A stretch of DNA of 38,286 nucleotides. Source: a virus. The stretch is taken from positions 1-38,286 of the IMG/VR virus record IMGVR_UViG_3300031227_004775; one strand, 5' to 3'. The notes under the pieces were generated by a model. The model was given only the letters and a program-made list of their open reading frames with translations, did no database searches and was not told the DNA's origin. Shown in pieces: positions 8,428 through 16,285 of the stretch. Each line of letters opens with the position of its first letter. The stretch's first letter is position 1. Both the position numbers and the translations under genes were made by a program.

Positions 8428-9066
8428 ATGCGTAAGAATCTGAAAACAGATAGGCGAGCATTACAGACCACGAACCCCGTTACATTCGGTTCTAGTTCGA
8501 TTACTGGCCAGGCCGCACTCAGTGGGAGCGGTCTAGGTTCCATAAGGCTCCGCCCCGAATTAGATCAAGCCAAAGTTGCCGGAGCAGGTGCGCCGACACA
8601 CGTAATGGTGGGTGTGTTCCCGGGGTATTCCATACCTACGGCTGGAGCCGCTGAGATGTTGTACTTCCGTAGTTGCGTACCTCGAAGATGGGATGGAGTA
8701 TCGGATATTAACATCCATGTTCATGCCTGCTTAGCTATTGCGGTGGTCGGAGCATCGAAGGATTTCGCTATTACAATCTCATGGGAGCATTACGCAGAGG
8801 ACGCGGTAGTACCAGTGACATCTAACTCGGTGACCTGTGTTGATGTGGCGACGGGAGCGGACGCCGTTCAATACCAATCCTTTGATATAGATTTCACCAT
8901 CAACTATGACATCGACGGGGCCGGAAATGAAGTAAAGGTGGGAGAAATCGTCGGCTTTGAGTTGGACCGGGTGGCTCCTACAAGTACAGATGATTATGCG
9001 GGGGAGATAATCATTCTGGGAGTACATTGCGATTACCAATGTGATAAATTCGTGGGGGCTCCATAA
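8428..9066 (+). CDS. Virion structural protein of unknown role
   Basis: A 212-residue protein starting at ATG 8428 behind AGGAGTG (8415-8421); the GTG at 8419 overlaps that site and is less likely. The N-terminus is basic (MRKNLKTDRR), followed by a beta-rich body with FRSCVPRRWDGVSDINIHVH and ITISWEHYAED, and a C-terminal strand IIILGVHCDYQCD. It closes the surface-protein run, just before the connector genes. No family recognised. Confidence 0.65.
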   Translation: MRKNLKTDRRALQTTNPVTFGSSSITGQAALSGSGLGSIRLRPELDQAKVAGAGAPTHVMVGVFPGYSIPTAGAAEMLYFRSCVPRRWDGVSDINIHVHACLAIAVVGASKDFAITISWEHYAEDAVVPVTSNSVTCVDVATGADAVQYQSFDIDFTINYDIDGAGNEVKVGEIVGFELDRVAPTSTDDYAGEIIILGVHCDYQCDKFVGAP

Positions 9067-9082
9067 GAGGTAAGGTGATTAA

Positions 9083-9202
9083 ATAGCTATAAGAAAAGGC
9101 GTACCGAAAAGAGACGGAAGCGGAAGAGGAGTAAGAGCGAACAGAGGTCGCGGAGGATGTGCCAAGACCAAAACAAAAGGTCAGGGAAGTAACCGAAGAT
9201 GA
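9083..9202 (+). CDS. Small basic Gly/Arg-rich phage protein, ATA start
   Basis: A 39-residue protein too short for routine gene callers. Reading from ATA 9083 gives (M)AIRKGVPKRDGSGRGVRAN followed by RGRGGCAKTK and a basic tail. The VPxRDGSGxG...RGRGGC pattern recurs in tiny proteins of many tailed phages, known to me only as hypothetical proteins. The frame holds no ATG, GTG or TTG at all, and an in-frame TAA lies immediately 5'. AAGGTGA at 9072-9078 is placed correctly for ATA 9083. The stop overlaps the next start as ATGA. High Arg content suggests nucleic acid or capsid-interior contact. Confidence 0.7.
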   Translation: MAIRKGVPKRDGSGRGVRANRGRGGCAKTKTKGQGSNRR

Positions 9203-9606
9203 CCGTGGTATATGACGACATAGCAAAGATGTCCCCCTATACAGTAGATGATTCGGGGAATTTCACTGAGGCGATATTCGATTATCTCAGTGCGGTTGCC
9301 AAACTTCAATTAGATAAGGAGGACCCAGGACTTAGTTCTTCCATGTTTGATTATGCGTGGGCATTACTGATATGTCATCTATATACCATTAAGAGAGGAT
9401 CGGCGGGATTTAAATCAGAGAAAATAGGTGATTATTCCTATGCTCAAGACCCAGGCATGACCAGCTATCTGATGGAATACCAGGATATCCTTAAAACATT
9501 CAAGACCACGGAAACCTACGATGAGGCCGACGTTACGAGGGCAGACGCAGATATGGGTGAATTGAAACTGGATCAGAACGATATGCCGACATACTACGAG
9601 GATTGA
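9199..9606 (+). CDS. Head-tail connector (adaptor-like) protein
   Basis: A 135-residue, largely helical acidic protein (YDDIAKMSPYTVDDSGNFTE, FDYAWALLICHLYTIKRGSAG). Size, helical character and place directly before the head closure and gp10-like genes match the adaptor slot of siphovirus connectors (SPP1 gp15 / HK97 gp6 position). Its ATG overlaps the previous stop. The assignment is mostly positional. Confidence 0.6.
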   Translation: MTVVYDDIAKMSPYTVDDSGNFTEAIFDYLSAVAKLQLDKEDPGLSSSMFDYAWALLICHLYTIKRGSAGFKSEKIGDYSYAQDPGMTSYLMEYQDILKTFKTTETYDEADVTRADADMGELKLDQNDMPTYYED

Positions 9607-9607
9607 A

Positions 9608-9916
9608 ATGCTAGAGCATCTATTGAATCAGAGTATCAGCATAAATGTCCGTACGGGACTTGACGGGTATGGAAGAAATTCATATTCGGAGACCACCACG
9701 GCATATAATGCAAGGGTCCAGCCAAAACTACAGATGGTGTTGGACACATCGGGGCAGGAGAAAATATCATCTGCCGTGATATATGTTGCCGGTTCTGCAG
9801 ATATAGATGTGGAGGATATGATAACTCTCCCAGATTCGACCACGCCGGAGATAATCAAGATTACAAAGGGCATAGATCAATACGGCAACACAGAATATCG
9901 GGCGGTGTATGTATGA
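9608..9916 (+). CDS. Head closure / head-tail joining protein
   Basis: A 102-residue protein rich in beta-strands, with ISINVRTGLDGYGRNSY at the N-terminus, VQPKLQMVLDTSGQ in the middle and a conserved-type ending GIDQYGNTEYRAVYV. The pattern of a central QPK, a DTSGxE turn and strand pairs fits the small beta-barrel head closure proteins (SPP1 gp16-like) that follow the adaptor. It overlaps the next gene by ATGA. Confidence 0.6.
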   Translation: MLEHLLNQSISINVRTGLDGYGRNSYSETTTAYNARVQPKLQMVLDTSGQEKISSAVIYVAGSADIDVEDMITLPDSTTPEIIKITKGIDQYGNTEYRAVYV

Positions 9917-10296
9917 CCCACGTCACCATTACGGGAGATGAGGCGGTCATTAGGAAGTTAACCAAACTATCCGCCAAATTGCCGAAGATAATAGGCAGTT
10001 CTTTATACATGGAAGTCCAGAAGATGATGGCCGTTAGTAAGGGGACTGAGTGCCCTAAGAAAAGCGGGGACTTAAGGCGTAGCGGTCATGTAAATGATCC
10101 TGAGATTAAATCCAATCTTATAACCGTAGAAGCAGGGTATAACATGGTCTATGCCGCCAGACAGCATGAGGAATTGGGATATCGGCATAATATTGGGAAG
10201 GCTAAATATCTGGAAGACCCTGCCAAAAGGTTGGCGGTTAATCTCCCCTCTAAATTGTCTGCAAGAGTAAAAACGAAGATGGGGGCCCTGATATGA
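9913..10296 (+). CDS. HK97 gp10-like tail completion protein
   Basis: A 127-residue protein. The diagnostic part is PKKSGDLRRSGHV, then a strand pair and YNMVYAARQHEELGYRHN, then KAKYLEDPAKR. This is the signature of the HK97-gp10 family (P-x-SG-x-LR-x-S; YA-x-x-QHE; H...GKAKYLE), which joins tail tube and head. It has ATGA overlaps with both neighbours, so it is translationally coupled in the connector cassette. Confidence 0.8.
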   Translation: MTHVTITGDEAVIRKLTKLSAKLPKIIGSSLYMEVQKMMAVSKGTECPKKSGDLRRSGHVNDPEIKSNLITVEAGYNMVYAARQHEELGYRHNIGKAKYLEDPAKRLAVNLPSKLSARVKTKMGALI

Positions 10297-10664
10297 GTTT
10301 GATAGATGATGTGGCCGCTTACCTTGCAACGAAAAGTGTGGGCACCGTGGGGACAGACTTGTTTAAAGGGTTCTTACCCGATACCCCTGCCAACTGTGTC
10401 GCGATATTTGAGTATGCTGGTTTCCCTCCGGAGATACCGAATCAAATATATTATCCTGGGTTACAAGTACGAGTGAGAAATACAAGTTATTCAACAGGAA
10501 GAGCGAAATTAAAATCCATCGAAGATGAGTTGCACGGCCTGGTCAATACCACATTAACCAGCACGATCTATTTGTGGTTCTTTGCCGAAGGGGTGAACTA
10601 TCTAGGGTGGAAAAATGAAATGGTTGAGTTCACAGAAAATTATCAGGTTGCGAAAACATCATGA
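10293..10664 (+). CDS. Tail terminator / minor capsid protein
   Basis: A 123-residue protein with MSLIDDVAAYLATKSVGTVG at the start, a FKGFLPDTPANCVAIFEYAG segment and the strand PGLQVRVRNTSYSTGRAK. These are features of the phage minor capsid/tail terminator family: an N-terminal helix, then LPD-P-x-x-x-x-x-x-Y-x-G, then QVRVR. Such proteins stop tail tube growth and link it to the head. Its position between gp10-like and major tail genes agrees. Confidence 0.75.
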   Translation: MSLIDDVAAYLATKSVGTVGTDLFKGFLPDTPANCVAIFEYAGFPPEIPNQIYYPGLQVRVRNTSYSTGRAKLKSIEDELHGLVNTTLTSTIYLWFFAEGVNYLGWKNEMVEFTENYQVAKTS

Positions 10665-10686
10665 TGGAATACGGAGGTGAAAGATA

Positions 10687-11097
10687 ATGGCAGCATCAGG
10701 AGCAGAAGCGGCACTAGGACTGACCTTCGCCAAAGGTGGGACTGGGATATCGGAGATAACTTCGATCACGGGTCCATCTACAACGGCGGATACGGTAGAG
10801 GTGACGCACTATACGTCAGACGACGGGTATAAAGAATTTGTCCAGACGTTTAGGGACGGCGGGGAGATAGTGATAGAGGGTAATCTGGATGCATCAGACG
10901 ACGGACAGGTGGCATTGATAACCGATCTGAACGACGGTTCGAGTGATGCTTATACGCTTACTCTACCGAATACAGAGGCGAGTACATGGACGTTCAGTGC
11001 GATTGTCACCGCATTCGAGACCCTACAACCTAGAGATGGGGTCATAGGATTCTCCGCGACATTGAAAGTTACCGGAAAGGCATTATTCACGGTGTGA
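10687..11097 (+). CDS. Major tail tube protein, paralogue 1
   Basis: A 136-residue protein. VEVTHYTSDDGYKEFVQTFR followed by DGGEIVIEGNL and a C-terminal IGFSATLKVTGK is the pattern of siphovirus tube proteins of the lambda gpV/TP901 type. The start is ATG 10687 after GGAGGTGA. A second, longer paralogue follows 5 nt downstream, starting with the same MAASGA residues. Confidence 0.8.
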   Translation: MAASGAEAALGLTFAKGGTGISEITSITGPSTTADTVEVTHYTSDDGYKEFVQTFRDGGEIVIEGNLDASDDGQVALITDLNDGSSDAYTLTLPNTEASTWTFSAIVTAFETLQPRDGVIGFSATLKVTGKALFTV

Positions 11098-11101
11098 TCT
11101 A

Positions 11102-11833
11102 ATGGCAGCATCAGGGGCCGATTCAGCAAAGGGAACCGTACTCGTTCGGAACACTTACATAATCGGAGAGGTAAGCAATATAACCGGTGTCGGTCTATCT
11201 ACCGATACGGTGGAAGTCACGCATTACGCATCAGACGACGGATATAAAGAATTCGTTCAGACATTCAGAGATGGAGGAGAAGTTACCCTAGAAGGTAATC
11301 TAGAAGCTGCCGATACCAACGGTCAGATGGCCATCGATACCGATATGAATGCTGGAACGAGACAGTCATGGAGGGTAATATTTCCAGTACTGGCGGTCGC
11401 GGATTGGAATTTCTATGGTATAGTTACGGCTTACGAGAGTACTCAGGGTGCGGATGGCGTGATAGGATTTACCACGACCATCAAGATAACCTCGAAACCC
11501 ACTATGAATACTACAGCGAACGCCGGACTCACGACACCATATTTCAGCATTGACGATAACTCAGATAACACGGTAGCTCCATCTCCGGCGGCGGCAAGTG
11601 GTACGTATGATTATACCGCCACGGCACTAACCGGGGCCACATCAGTTAATGTAACCGTCACCGCAACAGCTGGTACTATCTATGTCGATGGTACGGAAGT
11701 GGCGACCACTGAAGAATCCGGGTCTATAACTTTGGGGGATGCGGGTACGGAGACCGAAGTATATATCTGGATATATGAGGCATCTAAGTGTTCGAAGGTT
11801 TACTGGATAAATATCCTGAGAGCAGCGAGTTAG
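11102..11833 (+). CDS. Major tail tube protein, paralogue 2, with cadherin-like beta-sandwich domain
   Basis: A 243-residue protein. Residues 1-140 align with the previous gene (DTVEVTHYASDDGYKEFVQT, DGGEVTLEGNL, GVIGFTTTIKIT). Residues 145-243 are an added beta-sandwich: TPYFSIDDN, GTYDYTATAL, TSVNVTVTATAGTIYVDG and IWIYEASKCSKVYWINILR. This pattern fits the cadherin-like beta-sandwich family found on archaeal and bacterial surface proteins. The extra domain would decorate the outside of the tube. The two proteins may be mixed in the tube, or the shorter one may replace the other. Confidence 0.75.
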   Translation: MAASGADSAKGTVLVRNTYIIGEVSNITGVGLSTDTVEVTHYASDDGYKEFVQTFRDGGEVTLEGNLEAADTNGQMAIDTDMNAGTRQSWRVIFPVLAVADWNFYGIVTAYESTQGADGVIGFTTTIKITSKPTMNTTANAGLTTPYFSIDDNSDNTVAPSPAAASGTYDYTATALTGATSVNVTVTATAGTIYVDGTEVATTEESGSITLGDAGTETEVYIWIYEASKCSKVYWINILRAAS

Positions 11834-11841
11834 GTGATTGA

Positions 11842-12165
11842 ATGGGTAAACTAGCACCAACAGTGATATTGGATTTGGATAGGGAAAGAAAATTCGTCTT
11901 TAACTTCCTAACAATATGGAAATTCGAGGATGCGAGTGGAAAGAATTTCTCTGAAATGTCGTCCGAATCTCCCGAAATGGCTAAGGACCTGGGCGTGAGG
12001 GATACCTCATATCTTATTTGGGCTGGTCTAGTTCAAGAGGATGAGGAACTAACCGCTGAAGATGTGGCCAAGATGATCCACACTGGTAACATTAAGGAAC
12101 TCACAGAGGACTTAATGAGCCTCATGGGGGTTGTCGAAGGTAAAGGGGGGAACGAAAAAAAGTAA
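11842..12165 (+). CDS. Tail assembly chaperone, short form (gpG-like)
   Basis: A 107-residue acidic helical protein (FNFLTIWKFEDASGKNFSEM, DTSYLIWAGLVQEDEELTAE). It lies between major tail and tape measure genes, the fixed slot of the chaperones that coat the tape measure protein during tail assembly. It ends in KGGNEKK at TAA 12163-12165. The final AAA AAG codons form a -1 slippery heptamer that gives access to the longer form. The start is ATG 11842 after GGTGA. Confidence 0.8.
   Translation: MGKLAPTVILDLDRERKFVFNFLTIWKFEDASGKNFSEMSSESPEMAKDLGVRDTSYLIWAGLVQEDEELTAEDVAKMIHTGNIKELTEDLMSLMGVVEGKGGNEKK
12156..12162 (+). promoter_or_regulatory. -1 ribosomal frameshift slippery heptamer A_AAA_AAG
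   Basis: In the zero frame of the short chaperone the codons are GAA AAA AAG TAA, so A12156 AAA AAG fits X_XXY_YYZ exactly. Slipping back one base leads into a frame with no stop until 12495. Lambda G/GT and many other tailed phages use the same arrangement at this locus. Confidence 0.85.
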
Positions 12166-12497
12166 ATGGGCCCATAGATTGGTATGATCTGTGGGCCTTC
12201 GGGACATTATCCTTGAACCTCACCGAAGAAGAATTCTGGGGATGCTGCCCTAAAGAATTCAATGCCCTGGTAGAACGTCATAATATATTGGAAGAAAAGG
12301 AAGATAGAAAGTTCGCGATCCTCTGCATGATAAACGCCGAGCCATATAGGGATAAGAAGAAGAAACCCAACCCCTATAAAATCGAAGATTTCATGCCGAA
12401 ATACGAACAGAAAAGAGAGAAAAAAGAGCAAACCATTAAAGAGCAAGTAGAAATGGCCAAGGCCTTGAATAAGATGTTCGGTGGTGAAGTAAAGTGA
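12162..12497 (+). CDS. Tail assembly chaperone, frameshift extension (gpT-like part of gpGT)
   Basis: Read in the -1 frame after the heptamer, joined to 11842-12162 to give a fusion of about 218 residues. The extension reads GPIDWYDLWAFGTLSLNLTE then EEFWGCCPKEFNALVERHN, helical and then Lys-rich. WYDLWAFGT precedes the first possible independent start (TTG 12213), so the segment only makes sense as a frameshift product. The FW...P-x-E-x-x-A-L motif is common in T-part chaperones. It ends overlapping the tape measure GTG start (12494-12497). Confidence 0.8.
   Translation, partial: VNGPIDWYDLWAFGTLSLNLTEEEFWGCCPKEFNALVERHNILEEKEDRKFAILCMINAEPYRDKKKKPNPYKIEDFMPKYEQKREKKEQTIKEQVEMAKALNKMFGGEVK
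12168..12198 (+). promoter_or_regulatory. Frameshift-stimulating hairpin
   Basis: GGCCCA (12169-12174) pairs with TGGGCC (12192-12197). The stem continues inward through 12175-12180 with 12186-12191, giving 12 pairs (two G-T wobbles) and a 5-nt loop at 12181-12185. The outer 12168-12198 G-T pair can add one more. The stem begins 5-6 nt after the slippery heptamer, the standard spacing for -1 frameshift stimulators. Confidence 0.8.
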
Positions 12498-15229
12498 ATC
12501 TAGGGGATGTGGTAGTAAGATTCAAGGCCGACACCGCTGATTTTCAGAGAAGTATTTCTACCGTCAAAACCAATCTAAAATCCATAGGTACATCGATGCA
12601 GACCGTCGGGAAGAAGATGACAATGGGCGTAACTCTTCCATTGCTAGCTCTCGGCGCAGGAATCGGTTATGCCTCGATAAAGGCCGCCGGTTTCGATAAG
12701 AAGATGAGGGAGGTTTTCACACTTCTTCCCGGCATCACTGAAGATGCGATGACCGATATGACCGAAAGCGTAAAGAGACTAGCGCGTGAAATGGGAATAT
12801 CGGCAGAAGAAGTTGCGAGTGCTTTGTATCAGGCGGTATCTGCCGGAGTACCACGGGAAGATGTTTTTGAGTTCATGGAAATTGCATCTAAGGCAGCAAT
12901 AGGCGGAGTTACCGATCTAGAAACGGCAGTCGATGGAATTACTTCTGTTGTCAACGCTTATGGAGCAAGCGTCATCGACGCGACCAGAGCATCCGACATT
13001 CTATTCACTGCTGTGAGATTAGGAAAATGCGTGGTGGGTTCGACCAGAGTCTTGCTCAGCGATGGGAGGTATGAACGTATCGATAACCTTCAAGATGGGG
13101 GAGAAATTATATCTTTTGATGGTCGTGCCTTTGTTCCCATGCACGCGGAATGGGTCGAACAGGGTGTTAAACGAACCGTCAAATTGAAGACCCGGTTGGG
13201 GAAAGAGATTGTCACCACTTGGAATCACCCATATCTAACCGACAATGCTCCGGATATGGATTCGCGGTCCACCCGCGATCCGGTTTGGAAAAAGGTTTCT
13301 GAATTGGAAGTGGGGGATAGAATAGCGATACCTACGTCGTTGCCTTTCTTTGGAGAGAAAGAAGTTCCGGAAGAAGTGGCATCATTATTGGGGCTATGGT
13401 TGGCTGAAGGTGCATCCAGTTCTTCTTCACCCAGAATATCCACAACGAAATATGGAGATGAGGTCAGACAATGGAGTGCTTATTTAGGGTGCGAGACCCA
13501 CAATGTAGAAAAACGGAAGGGATTCTGTCCGTCTTATCTGATAACCACGGGTCGAAACGGGAACCGCGAAAACCCCGTTCAGGAAATGCTAAAGAGATAT
13601 GGCCTTGCTAATACATCGTCTGGTGAAAAACATATTCCCGAAGAGGTATTTACTTGGAACAGGAAAAGCATTTCGATATTGTTGAGATGGCTTTTCAATG
13701 GTGATGGATGGTTGTGCAATCTTCATCGTTGGGGCAAATCCGGGTTTCAATTGGGATTCGTCTCGAAATCAGAACGATTGGTTAGAGACGTATCACATCT
13801 ATTATTGAGATTTGGGATCGTTGGTAAGGTACGTGACAGGTACAACTGTTTTGTGTGGGAGATCAATCGCCATTTCGAAGTTGCTAGATTCGTTCGATTT
13901 ATAGGGATAGACCGCCCCGCTGCCAGTTTGGTTCTCGATCACACACCAGAAAAACAAAGATCAAAGTGGGGAGTGATTGAGTATGATCCTATCGTATCCA
14001 TCAAAGAAGAGGAAGAAGAACGGGTCTATGATTTGATAGTGGAAGAATTGCATAACTTTGTGGCAGAGGACATTATTGCGCACAACACGAATTTTGAGGA
14101 ATTATCAAGATATATATTCCAAGTCACTCCCGTTGCCGCGGCCCTAGGGATCAAGTTCGAGGAAGTGGCCGCGGGTCTATCTGCAATGACCGCCCAGGGT
14201 GTTCCGACACGTGTGGCGGCCACCCAATTCAGACAGTTGTTTATTGAATTATCTAAAGCGGGAGGAGTAGCGGCAACGATTTTCAGCGAACTCACCGGTA
14301 TGACTTTTAAGGCCTTTATTGCCTCTGGAAAATCTGTTGCCGATGCTTTAAAGCTCATGGAAGACCATTCTACATCTCTTAACCTCGGCATCAATGATAT
14401 GTTCAGTTCCGTCGAGGCCGGCAACGCGGCATTGATGCTCTCGGGAACGGGGATGGTTAAATTCACAAGCGATCTGGCGGACATGGCCGATACGGCAGGG
14501 GCGGTCGCCGACGCATTTTCTGTGATGGACGAAGGCCCCGCCCAATCATTCGCAAGATTAAAGACAGAGATAGAATTGATGATGGTGGAAGTGGGAACAG
14601 AGTTCATTCCGGTGATCCAACAGCTCATACCCGTGATCAAAGATGTGATATCTGTCGTAGGTGATCTGGCCAGATGGTTCGGGAATCTGTCGCAACCCAC
14701 TCAGTTAATCATTATTGGAATATTAGGGATCGCGGCGGCATTGGGACCGGTCCTGTGGATAACCGGAGGAATCATAGCGGCACTACCGGCAGTAATGGGG
14801 TTATTCGGTGGTCTGACCGGGAGCGTGTTCGGCCTTTCGGGTGCTTTCGCGGCACTGAATATATCGATGGGTCCGGTCATGTGGTTGCTCATGGCGATCG
14901 CCGGAATAATAATGCTTTTGATGGCGAATTGGGAAGATGTCGTCAAAATGTTCAGTGGGATATCCGAAGCATTGTTTGGTTCATTCGGTGGTATAGTCAC
15001 ACCCAATATAGAGGGTATGGAGACCGGGGGAATCGTACCAACTCCAAGAATCGTTAGTGTGGCCGAGAGAGGGCCCGAAGCTATTATACCATTATCCGAG
15101 TTGGGGGAAACCGTAGGTGCTGGCGGTGGAACGTATTACGATAATCGAGAAATAAACATCTATGACGCTTCAAGGGATGATGTGGAGATACAACTGATGA
15201 GATACAACTGGTCATCGAGGAGGCGTTAG
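12494..15229 (+). CDS. Tape measure protein interrupted by an intein
   Basis: A 911-residue precursor starting at GTG 12494 and overlapping the chaperone stop. Residues 1-178 and 532-911 are the tape measure: an N-terminal coiled coil, then a conserved phage TMP core (ISAEEVASALYQAVSAGV, ASDILFTAVRLGK / TNFEELSRYIFQVTPVAAAL, TAQGVPTRVAATQFRQL). Hydrophobic membrane-like helices follow at about 730-820, then the C-terminal motif TGGIVP...VAERGPEAIIPLSELG seen in many TMPs. Residues 179-531 are an intein, leaving a mature protein of 558 residues, which would imply a fairly short tail. TMP sets tail length and takes part in DNA delivery. Confidence 0.9.
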   Translation: MNLGDVVVRFKADTADFQRSISTVKTNLKSIGTSMQTVGKKMTMGVTLPLLALGAGIGYASIKAAGFDKKMREVFTLLPGITEDAMTDMTESVKRLAREMGISAEEVASALYQAVSAGVPREDVFEFMEIASKAAIGGVTDLETAVDGITSVVNAYGASVIDATRASDILFTAVRLGKCVVGSTRVLLSDGRYERIDNLQDGGEIISFDGRAFVPMHAEWVEQGVKRTVKLKTRLGKEIVTTWNHPYLTDNAPDMDSRSTRDPVWKKVSELEVGDRIAIPTSLPFFGEKEVPEEVASLLGLWLAEGASSSSSPRISTTKYGDEVRQWSAYLGCETHNVEKRKGFCPSYLITTGRNGNRENPVQEMLKRYGLANTSSGEKHIPEEVFTWNRKSISILLRWLFNGDGWLCNLHRWGKSGFQLGFVSKSERLVRDVSHLLLRFGIVGKVRDRYNCFVWEINRHFEVARFVRFIGIDRPAASLVLDHTPEKQRSKWGVIEYDPIVSIKEEEEERVYDLIVEELHNFVAEDIIAHNTNFEELSRYIFQVTPVAAALGIKFEEVAAGLSAMTAQGVPTRVAATQFRQLFIELSKAGGVAATIFSELTGMTFKAFIASGKSVADALKLMEDHSTSLNLGINDMFSSVEAGNAALMLSGTGMVKFTSDLADMADTAGAVADAFSVMDEGPAQSFARLKTEIELMMVEVGTEFIPVIQQLIPVIKDVISVVGDLARWFGNLSQPTQLIIIGILGIAAALGPVLWITGGIIAALPAVMGLFGGLTGSVFGLSGAFAALNISMGPVMWLLMAIAGIIMLLMANWEDVVKMFSGISEALFGSFGGIVTPNIEGMETGGIVPTPRIVSVAERGPEAIIPLSELGETVGAGGGTYYDNREINIYDASRDDVEIQLMRYNWSSRRR
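13028..14086 (+). mobile_element. LAGLIDADG-type intein inside the tape measure gene
   Basis: A 353-residue in-frame insert, Cys179 to Asn531 of the precursor. Splicing features: first residue Cys in CVVGSTRVLLSDGRYERIDN (block A), TTWNHPYL with Thr and His245 (block B), RVYDLIVEELHNF (block F), terminal His530-Asn531 (block G) and Thr532 as the +1 nucleophile. Two endonuclease motifs lie between: LLGLWLAEG (Glu305) and LLRWLFNGDGW (Asp404). Both acidic residues are present, so the homing enzyme may be active. Removal rejoins ...AVRLGK-TNFEEL..., an uninterrupted TMP motif. Confidence 0.92.
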
Positions 15230-16285
15230 ATGTTTTTTACTACTGCAAAGGGCTCTAACAGGGGAATAATCAGTCAATGCTCGGCATCTGATAATTTTCT
15301 CAGGAGAGATAAATTCAGGACACTTAAAGATGGTGCCGGTGTCGCTCTAGATGGTTCTGATTGGAATTCTCTGCTTGGCACGTGGACGGTCACCGATGCA
15401 TCATTCTATAAATATGGATACGTTTATCAATCCTCTAACCTTGCGGGGAGGTACTTGCTATCCACATCTGGCGCATCATGGAGTAATTTCACCCTGTCTT
15501 GTGATGTTTTAACCGTTACGCCGCAGGGTAGCAATAATTATCAGGTGGCCGGACTGATATTCAACTATACTGATGCCACTCATTACTGGAAACTATATCT
15601 AAAACAGAATACATATCTAGAGGTCATGAAGAACATTGGCGCAGGGGAGGTGAGTGTGGAATCTGTCGATACGCCCTATGATGAATCAGTATGGAATAAC
15701 CTGGCCATCTATACTGCCGGTAGTGCTATCAAAGCCTATGTCAACGGGACCAAATATATAGATACGACAGATGCCAATCTATCTGCGTCAAACGGATATG
15801 TCGGTCTGGCCTGTAATGAATCAACCGGAGCATTCACCAATTTCGGCCTATATACAACAAGTGGTGCGGATGAAGGAAAGAAATGGTTCGATTTCTCCAT
15901 TGAGAATTATAACGTATCGGAAGATGTCCCGGCCAACAAGATAAAGATACCGGGAAGAGTCGGCGGAACGGTTCAAACGGGAACGCCGCAAGGAAGAACT
16001 TGGCACATAGAGGGGAATGTGACGCAGGATATGACCGCCTATGCGGACGGCAATCAGGACATTACACCAAGATATGGCGAATTAGCAACGCTCCAATCGA
16101 TAGAATATGCTATGCGGTGGATGACGACGAATCATATTCCCTTATGGTTCGACTCCCCCTTCATGCGTGTAAGTGGAGTAATGACCAACCCGAAATATCC
16201 CGTTTACATACCTGGCTCGGAAGGACGCGGTGCGAAAATCTCCTTTGATCTGGTTGAATTCTGGGAAAACGGACTTGATGATTGA
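15230..16285 (+). CDS. Distal tail-like protein with carbohydrate-binding-type domain
   Basis: A 351-residue protein at ATG 15230 after GGAGGCG. Residues about 20-215 look like a concanavalin-type/DUF1080-like sandwich: LLGTWTVTDASFYKYGYVYQ, AGLIFNYTDATHYWKLYL, IKAYVNGTKYIDTTD and NGYVGLACNESTGAFTNFGL. The C-terminal 130 residues (FSIENYNVSEDVPANKIKIP, GRTWHIEGNVTQDMT, ISFDLVEFWENG) resemble distal tail (Dit) proteins. Position directly after the tape measure supports a tail-tip ring carrying a glycan-binding domain, inferred to help host contact. Confidence 0.65.
   Translation: MFFTTAKGSNRGIISQCSASDNFLRRDKFRTLKDGAGVALDGSDWNSLLGTWTVTDASFYKYGYVYQSSNLAGRYLLSTSGASWSNFTLSCDVLTVTPQGSNNYQVAGLIFNYTDATHYWKLYLKQNTYLEVMKNIGAGEVSVESVDTPYDESVWNNLAIYTAGSAIKAYVNGTKYIDTTDANLSASNGYVGLACNESTGAFTNFGLYTTSGADEGKKWFDFSIENYNVSEDVPANKIKIPGRVGGTVQTGTPQGRTWHIEGNVTQDMTAYADGNQDITPRYGELATLQSIEYAMRWMTTNHIPLWFDSPFMRVSGVMTNPKYPVYIPGSEGRGAKISFDLVEFWENGLDD

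Noticed and set aside
12145-12151. GGGGGGA as the chaperone slippery site
   Set aside because: In the zero frame the codons are GGG GGG AAC preceded by A, which does not fit X_XXY_YYZ; A_AAA_AAG at 12156 fits exactly and has the right spacing to the hairpin.
14026-14700. 224-residue minus-strand open frame across the tape measure gene
   Set aside because: Long only because of codon bias of the plus-strand gene; low-complexity Ser/Asn/Ala translation and no ribosome site.
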